From contig NZ_JAIRDQ010000006.1 of the NCBI RefSeq assembly GCF_021458635.1, positions 125,105-189,104 on the forward strand: a stretch of 64,000 nt of DNA. The letters run 5' to 3'. The notes below the pieces were generated by a model. That model saw only the letters and a program-made list of their open reading frames with translations. It did not search any database and was not told the origin of the DNA. The DNA comes from Bradyrhizobium monzae (GTDB lineage: Bacteria > Pseudomonadota > Alphaproteobacteria > Rhizobiales > Xanthobacteraceae). Shown in pieces: positions 54,149 to 63,900 of the stretch (the first letter of the stretch is position 1; the number at the start of each line of letters is the position of its first letter). The position numbers were made by a program, and so were the translations under genes.

Positions 54149-54541
54149 ATGTTGAACCGCACATTGATATGTATCGTCGATGATGATCAGCCCTATCGTG
54201 AGTCAATGCAAAAACTCATAATGTTTCTGGGCTACACTGTCGAAGCGTTTCCGTCAGCGGCCGATTTCCTGGCATCGCCTGTCTTGCCTGAAACCGCCTG
54301 TTTGATCAGCGACGTTAGCATGCCCGGAATGACCGGAGTCGAACTGCACAGGTATTTGGTCGGTGCCGGGCACGCGATTCCGACGATCCTCGTTACCGCC
54401 TACCCCGATGAGGTCGTCAGGGATCAGGCTCTAAATGACGGGGTTGTCTGCTACCTCAGCAAGCCAGTGGACGAGGACTATCTCGAGCTATGCCTGCGTT
54501 CGGCCCTGCAGCCGGGTACGCCCATTGGAGACACTTCATGA
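54149..54541 (+). CDS. Receiver-only response regulator (CheY-like)
   Basis: A 130-residue single receiver domain from ATG 54149 (MLNRTLICIVDDDQPYRES). The acidic pocket is DDD at 11-13, the phospho-acceptor Asp55 lies in CLISDVSMPGMTG, LVTAYPD follows, and the Lys is in YLSKPVDEDYL. There is no output domain, so it acts as a phosphate sink, a relay or a protein-protein switch. Its sequence is of the FixJ receiver type, not of chemotaxis CheY. Its last 6 bases overlap the end of the convergent sensor gene, which makes a joint function likely. Confidence 0.88.
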   Translation: MLNRTLICIVDDDQPYRESMQKLIMFLGYTVEAFPSAADFLASPVLPETACLISDVSMPGMTGVELHRYLVGAGHAIPTILVTAYPDEVVRDQALNDGVVCYLSKPVDEDYLELCLRSALQPGTPIGDTS

Positions 54542-57500
54542 ATCTTCGTTCGCAGGCAAGGTGAATTGAAATACGGCGCCGCGAGGTTGGTGCGCTTCTA
54601 CCCACAACTTGCCCCCATGAGCGCGGACGATAGAGCGGCATATCGACAACCCCATCCCTGTTCCGCTGGACTTTGTGGTGTAAAAGGCGTCGAAGACTCG
54701 ATCGAGATGCTGCGCACCAATGCCGGGCCCAGAATCGTGCACGGCTACGAGGGCGCCAGCCTGATCCTGCTCGATACTGATCAATAGCTCTCTTGCGCCT
54801 TCATCAACCGACTCCATTGCTTCAGCCGCGTTCAGAATCAAGTTCAGCATGACCTGTTGCAGCTGCACGCGATCCCCAATAACCGGAAGCAGTCCATCTG
54901 CAAGCCGAGTTTGGACCGAGATGCCATTCCTGCGAGTCACGCTTTGTGCCAACACAAGCACTTCGTTGATCGCCGTATTAAGATCAAAGCTTTCCTTTCG
55001 CAGAGGCGCCTTCTTGATGTGATCACGCATCCGTCCGACGATATCCTTGGCTCGGTCCGTGTCCCTGACAACGCAAGCGAGCGCTTCCCTGGTCTCATCC
55101 AAATTTGGCGGTTTCATCTCCAAAAAGCGCATCCCTGCACGGGCGTTGTTACGAGCAGTAGCGATCGGATGCAGAATTTCGTGAGACAGCGAGGCGGCCA
55201 ATTCTCCCATCATGCTCACGCGGTTCATGTGGGCGAAATCCAACTCGAGCTGGCGCAGCTTTTCACGTTCGTCCTGTGCCCGCCTTCGTTCCGTCACATC
55301 GACGGTTGTGGTGATAACCTCAGCCAGCGCACCTTGGGGGGAAAACACATGATGGCTGGTTCCTTCGACCCATTTTAATGTTCCATCAGGTAGAAGGATT
55401 CTGAACTCGGCCATGAAATCTCTTTTCTGGTGCACGGCCTCCTGAATAGCTCCCCACACTCTGTCCCGGTCCTCTGGGTGAATGCGTTCCCACATACTTT
55501 GTCGACTTGGAAGGCCCTGCAGCGGATCAAACCCCCAGATCCTGTAACTCTCGTCCGACCAATAGAGGTAACGCATCGCTGTCGCGTTGTAGACCCAATT
55601 GCCGGTGCGGCTGAGTCTCTGTGCTTGGCTAAGCGCTTCCTCGACGCGCTTGCGCTCTGTCAAATCGAGCACGAAGGCAAGGCCCTCGTCGCCTCCTTCT
55701 TTGAACAGAGCGGCGCCAATAAGCACAGGAACGCGACTGCCGTCTTTCCGAATGTACTCCTTCTCGAACGGCCCAACGATCCCCGTTGAGTTCAGTTCTG
55801 CTTGAGTCAATATGTCACGCTCGCGCCATTCAGGCGGGGACAGCTCGGTCCAGCGCACGCGGCCTGAAACCAAGTCCTCACGGACATATCCCAAGATACG
55901 CAGAAACGCGTCATTAGCTTCGAGAATTCGACCTTCGCGGTCGGCAATGAGGATCCCAATGATGTTGGCGTCGACCAAACGCCTAATCTTCCCTTCCCGA
56001 TCCGCGAGGTCGTCATAAAGCCGAGAATTTTCGAGCGAAATTGCCGCCTGCGACGCAAGCACATTCAACACCGTGACGCGGTCGGGTGTGAAAACGTGGG
56101 CCGCCAAGTTGTTTTCGAGGTAGAGTACACCGGCCAGTCTTCCGTGTTTGAGCAACGGCAGGCAGAGAATAGAACGGGCGTGATGCTGATGAATGTACTT
56201 GTCGGCAGAAAACGGGTTCGCGGCTGCGGCATCGTGGAGAAGAACGCTCTCTTTCGTCCGGATCACGTAATGCAGGATGGACTGCGGCAGATCTGCAGCG
56301 GTTACACTTGCTTGTCGCTGACAGACGGTCACCGTATTGTTGCTGGCCGTGACTTCCGCCTCAATCCGATACCCGTCACCTACCGCAAGTATCAACAGAC
56401 CTCGTCCGGCACCGGCGTGCTCAATCGCCGTGCGCATCAGCGTGTCGATCAGATTCTCTAGAACGATCTCGCCCGACACAGCTTGCGAGACTTTGATAAT
56501 AGTAGCTAGATCCAGCTGCTCGACCGGTGCCCCGATCGTGCTTGTGGGGCCGGCAACCGGCTTTTCCTCCCTGAGGTGCGGATACAACTCGTCGAGTTGA
56601 CGCACCTTGCCGAAGGCTCCCCAACGGATGTATCCGTGCCGCGCATCCTGCAGATAGGCATGTGCGATTCTCTCGAACCCGCGTGCGGCATAAAAGCGTG
56701 CGGCGACTTCGTTGGCGAGCGCCTCGTTGTGGACCAAGCCATGCGTGTGTGCCGAGTGGATAGCGCGCTCGTAAAGATGTTCGGCATCGAGCGCACGGCC
56801 TTCGATCCGGGCGATCTCCGCCCCGACAAGTGCGGCGCGGTTCTCGAAGTTGTCCGGGCAAGCCGTCGCCCAGACCTCGAGTTGTCGGTGGTGCGCGGCG
56901 ACTGCGTCGACATGCGGCTGACCGGCCGCTGCGAACTCGCAGGATGCCGCTTGGGAGAGTGCGCTGTAGAAGTGATACTCTGCCGTTTCGAACATTGACG
57001 GCGACGTCCACAGCAGCCCTTGCGCGCGCGACGAGGCCTCAATGGCCGACGCATAGTCGCCGGCGAAGAAGCGCGCCTGCAGCTTGCGGACCCAGTACCA
57101 GCCCTCGGCTAGCGCCAGATCAGGATTCGTGCAGAAACGGGACTCCAGTAGAAGTTCGTCAAACTGCCCATCGTCAAAGCGACCGAAAATCGGCGTCAAA
57201 CCGCGGAGTGCCCGAATCAGCCCAAGCTGGCCGACGATGGAGTCAATCAAAAGACCGAAACGCATCTTCTCCGCAAACGCGAGACCACGCTCGGCTTCGT
57301 CTTGCACCTCATCGAGTGGATCGCCCGCCGCAAGAAGGTTCGTGTTCAGGTGGCTGCAGCAGTACGCCGCAAAAGTGAGGTCACCCCTCTGGTTCGCCGT
57401 CCCAAACGCACGCCGCAGCAGATCACGACCTTCCCGGACATGTCTCGTCCAGGGTGTGACTAAACTTCCGAAGTTCAGATAGATCCTGGCCTGGAAGCGC

Positions 57501-60415
57501 TTTAGCCCGCGCTGTTCGACCAGTTCGTAGCCGAGACGGCAGAATAGAAGTCCCGCCTGGTAGTCGCCGAATTTCGGTCCAGCAACCCTGCCAAGCACCG
57601 CATAGGCGTAGCATGAGCCGTCACAATTGCCCCCCTCCAGGCTGAGGTTGACTGCTCGACAGATGACCAGGGAAGCTAGGTTCGGATCCGTATGCCAGGC
57701 CGGTGGCCCGAGTTTCGTCAGGACATCGAGCGTCGCGAGCGATTCGGCATTGCTCATCAAAGGCAGATCAATGAGGCTTTCTACCGTGCGGGAACCGAGT
57801 TGAGACCAGATCCTCTCATACTCGCGCCGAACCTCGTCTTCCGTCGGGTGCGGCGACCAGTCAATGGCGAGTTGTCGGAGATAGTCAAGACCGACTGGGA
57901 TCGCGCGACTGGCCTGATCCAGGGTCAAGTAAAGATCCACCTGCAGGCATGTAACGCGGGCTCGTTCGATCGTCGTTGCAGCACGGGCCGACAGTACCCG
58001 CAGACGCTGCTCGGCTTCCGCCAGTGCACCAGTGAGGAACTCACATTCGGCGCGGTGCAGTTCCAGCTCAAAAATCAGGTCGTGCTGGCGCTCCCACGAG
58101 TCCCCTGGCAGCAGTGCTACGCCGGAGACCAGATAATTCAGCGCCGAGGCATACGCTGTCGAGGTCTTGGCGCGTTTACCTGCAATCAAATTCAACTCTG
58201 CGCCCCGCTCAAGCTCCTCAATTGACGTGATGAGATGCGAGCCGCGGTTGAGCTGATTGACAATTTCGAAGATCATCTCCTCAAGGTTCTCTGGAGGGGT
58301 CTTCGCTGCGAGCAGCATCCCTATTCGGAGATGGGCTTCTGCACGCGATTCCTCCGGAATCAAGGAGTAGGCGGCTTCCTGGACACGGTCGTGGAGAAAC
58401 GTGTAGGAATCTTCCGAACGAAAGATCAGCCCTGCTCGGACTGCTTCCCAAAGCTGACCATGCATCTCCTCCACGGAGTCCTGGTAGACGATCCGCAACG
58501 TGATGAACCCTGCATCGTTGCCCAGGCAGGCGAGCTTCTGCAATGCGTTCCGGGTTTCGGCGGGCAGGCGCTTCAGCTTCCCTACCATAAGGTCCACCAC
58601 ATTGTCGGTGTAACCTTTGGCGTGGATGCGATTCAGGTCCCAACACCATCGCGCCTCGCCATAGTCGAAAGTGAGCAATGCTTCGTCGGCGAGAGCAGAA
58701 ATGAACTGAATGGCGAAAAGCGGATTACCGGTTGTCTTCTCGTGGATCAGCCGTGCTAGCGGCGCGATTCTCTCTGGTTCGCCCCGAACAGAATCGGCGA
58801 TTAGTTGGCCCAAGTCTTCACAGGTTAGTGGTGCCAATACGATGGCTTGCAACATCGCTCCAGCTTGGCGCATCGCTTCGAGCTTGCGCATCAGCGGGTG
58901 GATGGGATCGACTTCGTTGTCGCGGTAAGCCCCTAACAACAACAGGCTCTGCACATTCGGCCGGGTCAACAGATCTTCGAGCAAATCCAGCGTTGCTGCA
59001 TCGAGCCATTGGAGGTCGTCGAGGAATAGCGCGAGCGGATGTTCCGGCCGCGCGAATACGCTGATGAATCGTCGGAACACAAGTTGAAAGCGAGCCTTCG
59101 CATCCTGTGGCGGCAGTTCGGGGACCGGTGGCTGCTCGCCGATGATAAGCTTCAACTCCGGGACGAGATCAATAATGAGCCGACCGTTCGGTTCGAGCGC
59201 CTCCAGCAGTGCCTCCCGCCATTGTCTCAGCTCCGCTTCGGTCTTGCTCAAAAGCGAGCGGATCAGACTCTGAAAGGCCTGCGCAAGGGTGTCGTAGGGG
59301 ATGTCGCGCTTGTATTGGTCGACTTTGCCCGATGCAAAAAGACCGCGGGGCGGAACAAGTGTCTTATGAAGCTCGTTGACGACCGCGGACTTGCCGATGC
59401 CGGAGTATCCGGAAACCAGCACCAACTCCGGCCTGCCGCCGGCGACGATACGGTCGAAGGAGGCAAGCAGGGTATCGATCTGGGCTGTCCGACCATACAA
59501 TTTCTCAGGGATCAGCAGCCGGTCCGGAGTGTCGTGTTCCCCGAGCGGGAAGTCGTCGATATCGCCTCGGGCTTCCCATTCGGCTAGGCAACGCAGTAGA
59601 TCGCTCTCGGCGCCTGCAGCCGTCTGGTAGCGCTCCTCGGCAGTCTTGGCGAGCAACTTCATAATGATTGCAGAGATGGAGCCTGGGAGGTTTTTTAACC
59701 GCTGGCTGGGCGGCGCCGGCCGCCTTGCAATGTGACAGTGAACCCATTCCATCGGGTCGGAAGCTGTAAAGGGCAAAGCGCCGGTGAGCATCTGGTAAAG
59801 CGTGACGCCGAGGGCGTAGAGATCGCTGCGGGCGTCGACCGAGCGGTTCATCCGCCCGGTTTGCTCGGGTGCCATGTAGGCAAGCGTACCGGCGATGGTC
59901 TCGGGCCGTTGGGGCGCCCGCCGCTCGCGGGACAGTCGCAATGCGATGCCAAATCCGGTGAGACGCACGCGTCCATCCGCACAGTCCACCAAGATATTTG
60001 CTGGCTTGATGTCTTTGTGGATGATCCCCCGCTGATGAAGCTTACCCAGAGCCGAGGTAACAGCGACAGCCTGACGCAAGAAACGGCCTATCTCCATGGG
60101 CCCAGCGAGCAAACAGTCGAGCGGCACGCCGCCCGGATCATCGAGCACCAGCACGATCCGACCGCCGTCGCGTATGAGGGCGAGTGGCCGCGCCGCCCAC
60201 GCCTCGTCGAGTTCATCTTTCAGCTCGTATTCATGCGTGAGGCGATCGAGTCTCGTCCGGGACGGTTGGTCGTTGGCAGGGGCTACAAGCAGCACGGCGA
60301 GGCGGTTGCCATTGCCGTCCAGTCGCCAACCACGGCTGAACACGCTCTCGCCGTTCTCCCACAATACCTGAGAGCTATCGTCCGAGTACGCGACGTTCAG
60401 CGGCTGCTGCACCAC
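54536..60415 (-). CDS. Giant multidomain sensor: kinase-like/AAA ATPase/GAF/PAS/histidine kinase
   Basis: A 1959-residue cytoplasmic protein starting at GTG 60415. Residues 1-275 are a Ser/Thr-kinase-like domain with IIHKDIKPANIL (Asp135) and GTLAYMAPEQTGRM. The DFG motif reads TGFG, with Gly154 for the metal-binding Asp, and no clear beta-3 lysine is visible. A STAND/AAA-type ATPase follows (LYGRTAQIDTLL, SGYSGIGKSAVVNELHK with Lys342, LALFLDDLQWLDAATLDLLEDLL). Next is a long helical, TPR-like stretch to about 1290, GAF (about 1300-1460), PAS (about 1475-1595), PAS/PAC (about 1592-1715), HisKA (His1745 in SLSHEILHP) and HATPase (NLILNAAEAM, DSGPGIG, GTGMGLSI). The layout is known as a trifunctional kinase/ATP-binding/histidine kinase. 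Partners are probably the two neighbouring response regulators. Confidence 0.92.
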   Translation of the reverse strand: MVQQPLNVAYSDDSSQVLWENGESVFSRGWRLDGNGNRLAVLLVAPANDQPSRTRLDRLTHEYELKDELDEAWAARPLALIRDGGRIVLVLDDPGGVPLDCLLAGPMEIGRFLRQAVAVTSALGKLHQRGIIHKDIKPANILVDCADGRVRLTGFGIALRLSRERRAPQRPETIAGTLAYMAPEQTGRMNRSVDARSDLYALGVTLYQMLTGALPFTASDPMEWVHCHIARRPAPPSQRLKNLPGSISAIIMKLLAKTAEERYQTAAGAESDLLRCLAEWEARGDIDDFPLGEHDTPDRLLIPEKLYGRTAQIDTLLASFDRIVAGGRPELVLVSGYSGIGKSAVVNELHKTLVPPRGLFASGKVDQYKRDIPYDTLAQAFQSLIRSLLSKTEAELRQWREALLEALEPNGRLIIDLVPELKLIIGEQPPVPELPPQDAKARFQLVFRRFISVFARPEHPLALFLDDLQWLDAATLDLLEDLLTRPNVQSLLLLGAYRDNEVDPIHPLMRKLEAMRQAGAMLQAIVLAPLTCEDLGQLIADSVRGEPERIAPLARLIHEKTTGNPLFAIQFISALADEALLTFDYGEARWCWDLNRIHAKGYTDNVVDLMVGKLKRLPAETRNALQKLACLGNDAGFITLRIVYQDSVEEMHGQLWEAVRAGLIFRSEDSYTFLHDRVQEAAYSLIPEESRAEAHLRIGMLLAAKTPPENLEEMIFEIVNQLNRGSHLITSIEELERGAELNLIAGKRAKTSTAYASALNYLVSGVALLPGDSWERQHDLIFELELHRAECEFLTGALAEAEQRLRVLSARAATTIERARVTCLQVDLYLTLDQASRAIPVGLDYLRQLAIDWSPHPTEDEVRREYERIWSQLGSRTVESLIDLPLMSNAESLATLDVLTKLGPPAWHTDPNLASLVICRAVNLSLEGGNCDGSCYAYAVLGRVAGPKFGDYQAGLLFCRLGYELVEQRGLKRFQARIYLNFGSLVTPWTRHVREGRDLLRRAFGTANQRGDLTFAAYCCSHLNTNLLAAGDPLDEVQDEAERGLAFAEKMRFGLLIDSIVGQLGLIRALRGLTPIFGRFDDGQFDELLLESRFCTNPDLALAEGWYWVRKLQARFFAGDYASAIEASSRAQGLLWTSPSMFETAEYHFYSALSQAASCEFAAAGQPHVDAVAAHHRQLEVWATACPDNFENRAALVGAEIARIEGRALDAEHLYERAIHSAHTHGLVHNEALANEVAARFYAARGFERIAHAYLQDARHGYIRWGAFGKVRQLDELYPHLREEKPVAGPTSTIGAPVEQLDLATIIKVSQAVSGEIVLENLIDTLMRTAIEHAGAGRGLLILAVGDGYRIEAEVTASNNTVTVCQRQASVTAADLPQSILHYVIRTKESVLLHDAAAANPFSADKYIHQHHARSILCLPLLKHGRLAGVLYLENNLAAHVFTPDRVTVLNVLASQAAISLENSRLYDDLADREGKIRRLVDANIIGILIADREGRILEANDAFLRILGYVREDLVSGRVRWTELSPPEWRERDILTQAELNSTGIVGPFEKEYIRKDGSRVPVLIGAALFKEGGDEGLAFVLDLTERKRVEEALSQAQRLSRTGNWVYNATAMRYLYWSDESYRIWGFDPLQGLPSRQSMWERIHPEDRDRVWGAIQEAVHQKRDFMAEFRILLPDGTLKWVEGTSHHVFSPQGALAEVITTTVDVTERRRAQDEREKLRQLELDFAHMNRVSMMGELAASLSHEILHPIATARNNARAGMRFLEMKPPNLDETREALACVVRDTDRAKDIVGRMRDHIKKAPLRKESFDLNTAINEVLVLAQSVTRRNGISVQTRLADGLLPVIGDRVQLQQVMLNLILNAAEAMESVDEGARELLISIEQDQAGALVAVHDSGPGIGAQHLDRVFDAFYTTKSSGTGMGLSICRSIVRAHGGKLWVEAHQPRGAVFQFTLPANEDS

Positions 60416-60929
60416 CTGTCAGACTCCGGCGTCAGGCTTCGGCTTTGCTGATCAAACTCTTCGGCGACCACACGCGCGGCCTCTCTTCGCCTGAAGAGAA
60501 CGTACTCCTTCGGCCGAGAAATGTCAGTCTCCTTGGTTTTGCCGGCTACTGCGGACGCGGACCATCCTTCCTTCAGCAGCGGTTCGGAGCGATTTGCCCG
60601 GCGTTTCTCGGAAGGGCGGCACACGCGGGTCAATAAGCGCCAAGCCCGCTGGTCCCAAAGGAAACTCGTGGGGGCGGCAGCACCTAGAAGGAAGGATGGG
60701 CGACGAATAGAGCTTTAAGTTCGCCGCTTTCTCGCCTTGGCGTCGACGCTCAACTTCACCCGTGCAACCGAGTAGTACAATGTCACGCTGGCCGCCCTGA
60801 CCAAAGGGCTGCAGAAGCTCGACTAGGCGTTTCGGCTGCCCACGAACGTCGGTTGATGCAGCTTATAGGCCTTGGGCCAGCGTGACGGAGATCGCGTTCC
60901 GGCGCATCGCGCATCGTCGCGACAGCGGC
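60416..60929. other. Intergenic region holding a LysR relic
   Basis: 514 bases between the sensor start and the end of the RND pump gene. 60707-60826 is a broken LysR N-terminus. 60416-60706 must contain the sensor promoter but shows no clear motif or gene. Confidence 0.55.
60707..60826 (+). pseudogene. LysR family regulator, N-terminal relic
   Basis: Read in one frame the stretch gives (I)EL*VRRFLALASTLNFTRA, then TE*YNVTLAALTKGLQKLD*. This aligns with residues 1-40 of the intact LysR at 52020-52910, with roughly 28 identical positions by eye. The start codon is ATA instead of ATG, two stop codons interrupt it, one codon is missing and nothing of the effector domain remains. It lies on the opposite strand from its relative, 8 kb away. 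It is either a dead paralogue or a scar of a rearrangement. Confidence 0.8.
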
Positions 60930-63900
60930 TCATCCCGCCGCTGCCGCGATCGTCTGGGTCGGCTTGCCCTCGTTCTTTCCTTCCGCGAGGTTGCGCACCA
61001 CCATGTAGAAGATCGGCGTGAACACCAGGCCGAACAGCGTGACGCCGAGCATGCCGAAGAACACGGCGACGCCGACCGCCTGGCGCATCTCCGAGCCCGA
61101 GCCGGTCGACACCACCAGCGGCAGCACGCCGAGGATGAAGGCGAACGAGGTCATCAGGATCGGCCGCAGCCGCAGCCGGCAGGCCTCGATCACGGCCTCG
61201 AGCCGCGATTTGCCCTCCAGTTCGATGTCGCGCGCGAACTCGACGATCAGAATCGCGTTCTTGGCGGCGAGCCCTACCAGCACCACGAAGCCGATCTGGG
61301 TCAGGATATTGACGTCCTGTCCCATAATGCGCACGCCGATGGTGGCCGCAAACAGGCACATCGGCACGATCAGGATCACCGCGAACGGCAGCGTCCAGCT
61401 GCCATATTGCGCGGCCAGCACCAGATAGACGAACAGCACGCAGATCGGAAACACGTAGAGGCCGGCATTGCCACCGGTCACCTGCTGATAGGACAGATCG
61501 GTCCATTCGAACGAGAAGCCGCTGGGCAAGGTTTCGTCGGCGAGCTTCTTGATGGTGTTCAGCGCCGTCGTCGAGCTGACGCCCGGTGCCGGTTCACCCT
61601 GCAACTCGGACGCCGAGTAGAGATTGTAGCGCGCGACGCGGTCGGGTCCCGAGACGTCCTTGAAGTCGACGATGCTGCCGAGCATCACCATGTCGCCGGC
61701 GACGTTCCGGGTGCGCAGCCGTGCGAGATCGGGGCTGTCTTTCCGGAATGGCTGATCGGCCTGCGCGGTGACGTGATAGGTGCGGCCGAACAGGTTGAAG
61801 TCGTTGACATAGGTCGAGCCGAAATAGGTCTCGATCGTGTCATTGATGTTGGCGATCGGCACGCCGAGCTTCTGCGCCTTGACCCGATCGACATCGACGA
61901 ACAGCTGCGGCGTGTTCGCCGAGAACGGCGAGAACACCGAGGTCAGGTTTGGCGACTTCCGCGCGGCGGCGACCAGCTCGTCGGTCGCGGCTGCGAGCAG
62001 CTCGGGACCGCGCCCTTGCCGGTCCTGGATACGGATAGCGAAGCCGCCGCCGGTGCCGATGCCCGGCACCGCGGGCGGAGGGATGACGATGATGAAGGCG
62101 CCCTGGATCGCTGACAGCCGCTTGCGCAGATCGGCCGTGATCGCATTCGCCGTCAGCCCCTTTTTCTGCCGTGCTTCCGGCTCGTCGAACACCGGGAACA
62201 AGGCCGCGGCATTGCCCGCCTGCGTGCGCGTCGCGCCGGAGAAGCCGGCAAAGGCCCCGACACGGACGATACCCGGCGTATCTAGCGCAACCCGCTCGAT
62301 CTCCCGCACCACCGCAGCGGTCCGCGCGAGCGACGCGGCGCCCGGCAATTGCACCGAGATGATGAGGTAACCGCGATCCTGAGCCGGGATGAAGCCCTGC
62401 GAGGTGGTGGCGAGCAGCCAGCCGGCGCTGCCGATCAACGCGACATAGAGCAACAGCATCGGCGTCGAATGCCGGATTACGAACGATGCCAAAGCCGCAT
62501 AGCCATTAGACAGCCGGTCGAACACGCGGTTGAAGACACCAGTAAAGGCCGACCAGCCGCGTGCGATCAGGTTCCAACGCGCTGCCGACCGCTTCTCCTC
62601 ATGCGGGACCAGGATCTGCGAGGCCAGCGCCGGCGACAGCGTCAGCGAGCAGAAGCAGGAGATCGCGGTCGCGACCGCAATCGTGACCGCGAATTGCTGG
62701 AAGAACTGTCCGGAGATGCCGCCGAGGAAAGCCGTCGGCACGAACACCGCGCACAGCACCAGCGCGATCGAGACCAGCGCGCCACCGACCTCCTCCATCG
62801 TCTTGAGCGCCGCCTCGCGCCGACTCATACCGTCCCGGAGATGCCGCTCGACATTCTCGACCACCACGATCGCGTCGTCGACCACGATGCCGACCGCGAG
62901 CACCAGACCGAACAGCGTCAAATTATTGATCGAGAATCCGAGCGCGGCCATCACCGCAAAGGTGCCGACCAGCGACACCGGAATCGCAATGATCGGGATG
63001 ATCGCGGGCCGCCAGCCCTGCAGGAACGCCAGCACGACGATGACGACGAGCGACATCGCCTCATAGACCGTCTTGATCAGCTCGTGGACCGACTGCGCGA
63101 TGAACTCGGTGGGGTTGTAGCCGATATTGTAGTCGAGCCCCTTTGGAAAATTCTCCTTCAGCTTGGCCATGGTGGTAGAGATTGCCTTCGCTGTAGCGAG
63201 CGCGTTCGATCCAGGCCGTTGGGTCACCACCATTGCGACCGCTGACTTGCGCAGTATGCGGCTGCTGGTAGCATAGGACAGCGCACCGAGCTCGACGCGA
63301 GCGACGTCGCGCAGCCGCACGGTGCGGCCGTCCGAGCCGGCCTTCACCAAGATATCCTCGAATTGCCTGATGTCCTTGAGGCGGCCGGTGAAGACGAGGT
63401 TCGGCTGGAATGCGCGATCGGCGATCGGCGGCTCCGCGATCTGGCCGCCCGCGATCTGCAGGTTCTGCGCGCGTATCGCCGCCAGCACCTCGGTCGAGGT
63501 CAGGCCGAGATTGGCGATCCGGTCGGGATCGAGCCACAGCCGCATCGAATAATCGCGCGCGCCGAACATCTGGATGTCGCCGACACCGTCGATCCGCAGC
63601 AGCTGATCGCGGACCTGCAGCAGCGTGTAGTTGGAGATGTAGAGCTGATCGAAACTGTCGTCGGGCGACAGCACGAACACAGCCATCAAGATATCAGGCG
63701 AATTCTTGCGGGTGACGACGCCGTTGCGCTGTACCTCCTCGGGCAAGCGCGGCTGCGCGATCGCGACGCGGTTCTGCACCAGCACCTGGGCCTTGTCGAG
63801 ATCGGTGCCGAGCTTGAAGGTGACGGTGATGGTGAGCTGGCCGTTCGAGGTCGCCTGGCTGTAGAGGTACAGCATGTCCTCGACGCCGTTGATTTCCTGC

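Noticed and set aside
60416..60706. Small minus-strand frame upstream of the giant sensor
   Set aside because: It overlaps the sensor start, has no domain and no convincing ribosome site with a standard start codon.
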